The notes under the pieces: generated by a model
What the model was told of the DNA's origin: nothing
Databases searched by the model: none
Seen by the model: only the letters and a program-made list of their open reading frames with translations
Program-made: the position numbers and the translations under genes
Assembly (NCBI GenBank): GCA_029204045.2
Contig: CM055080.1
Coordinates: 11,407,722 to 11,471,721 of the forward strand
Direction of reading: 5' to 3'
Length of the DNA: 64,000 bases
Source of the DNA: Tillandsia leiboldiana
Taxonomy: Eukaryota; Streptophyta; Magnoliopsida; Poales; Bromeliaceae
Shown: positions 63,847 to 64,000 of the stretch, piece by piece
Layout: every line of letters begins with the position of its first letter
Position numbering within the stretch: the stretch's first letter is position 1

Positions 63847-64000
63847 AGATATTTGAAATTTAAGAAGGATGAGCTCACCTAGTGCCACAATACTAAAAAC
63901 AAAAAAATGCTAAATTAAATTCTCGATCTAAATTTTCTTAGAAAATACGTATATTATATCTTAATTTTAATTTATATGATTGTTGATATATATTGAATAT
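63847..64000. repeat. Edge of a further, different unit of the same family
   Basis: After the break the sequence has 'gagctcacctagtgcc' (63870 onward), related to 'gagctcactggagtg' at 56214 and 57941, then AT-rich family sequence again. It is cut by the window end. Confidence 0.55.

Overview
The window is nuclear DNA from a flowering plant, most likely a monocot. The evidence is a GC-rich-exon cytochrome P450 of the CYP707A family, a plant SKP1-like gene, plant-type (TTTAGGG)n telomere-like tracts, a Cassandra TRIM carrying 5S rRNA-like sequence, copia/LINE/LTR remnants, many MITEs and very long (TA)n microsatellites. The style resembles pineapple or a relative, but the sequence alone does not prove the species. 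There is no sign of bacterial, organellar or viral genes.

Layout. 1-19 kb: repeat-rich intergenic DNA with a decayed copia element bounded by two LTRs (2.4-5.7 kb), a chain of hairpin MITEs separated by (TA)n tracts (6.0-8.3 kb), a 156-bp LINE tail with a 16-bp target duplication (11.8 kb), a GC-rich candidate solo LTR (15.15-17.0 kb) into which a Cassandra TRIM with identical LTRs has inserted, and more MITEs (17-18 kb). 19.0-22.9 kb: one complete gene, an abscisic acid 8'-hydroxylase (CYP707A) in seven exons encoding 500 residues, with a G-box/ABRE and a TATA box upstream. 23.6-26.3 kb: a second transcription unit encoding a 181-residue protein with a double-stranded-RNA-binding-like N-terminus and a helical C-terminus, preceded by a C-rich tandem-repeat leader and followed by a 57-bp minisatellite.

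26.4-47.26 kb is a mosaic of duplicated modules. An ancestral block is present in three versions: a diverged one (26.7-33.6 kb) split by a 2,996-bp solo LTR with a perfect 5-bp target duplication, and two nearly identical direct tandem copies of about 6.16 kb (34,951-41,109 and 41,110-47,262). The two tandem copies carry spliced-exon fragments of unrelated genes: a kinesin-14 motor domain, the proteasome ATPase RPT6, and a short piece of the gene at 24.7 kb. This looks like gene-fragment capture followed by segmental duplication.

47.3-64 kb: AT-rich repeat units, each with a GC-rich island of degenerate GGACCGG minisatellite, form a tandem array (period about 1.53-1.58 kb from 58 to 63.8 kb; older, more diverged units from 52 kb). 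Embedded here are an intact two-exon SKP1-like gene (48.56-49.20 kb), a B-family MITE interrupted by a 562-bp hAT MITE with perfect 17-bp TIRs and 8-bp TSDs, a 5'-truncated LINE (50.3-52.1 kb), and a 672-bp Mutator-type MITE with a 9-bp TSD whose core is telomere-like repeat. The three credible intact genes are unrelated in function; the rest is a layered record of transposition and duplication.
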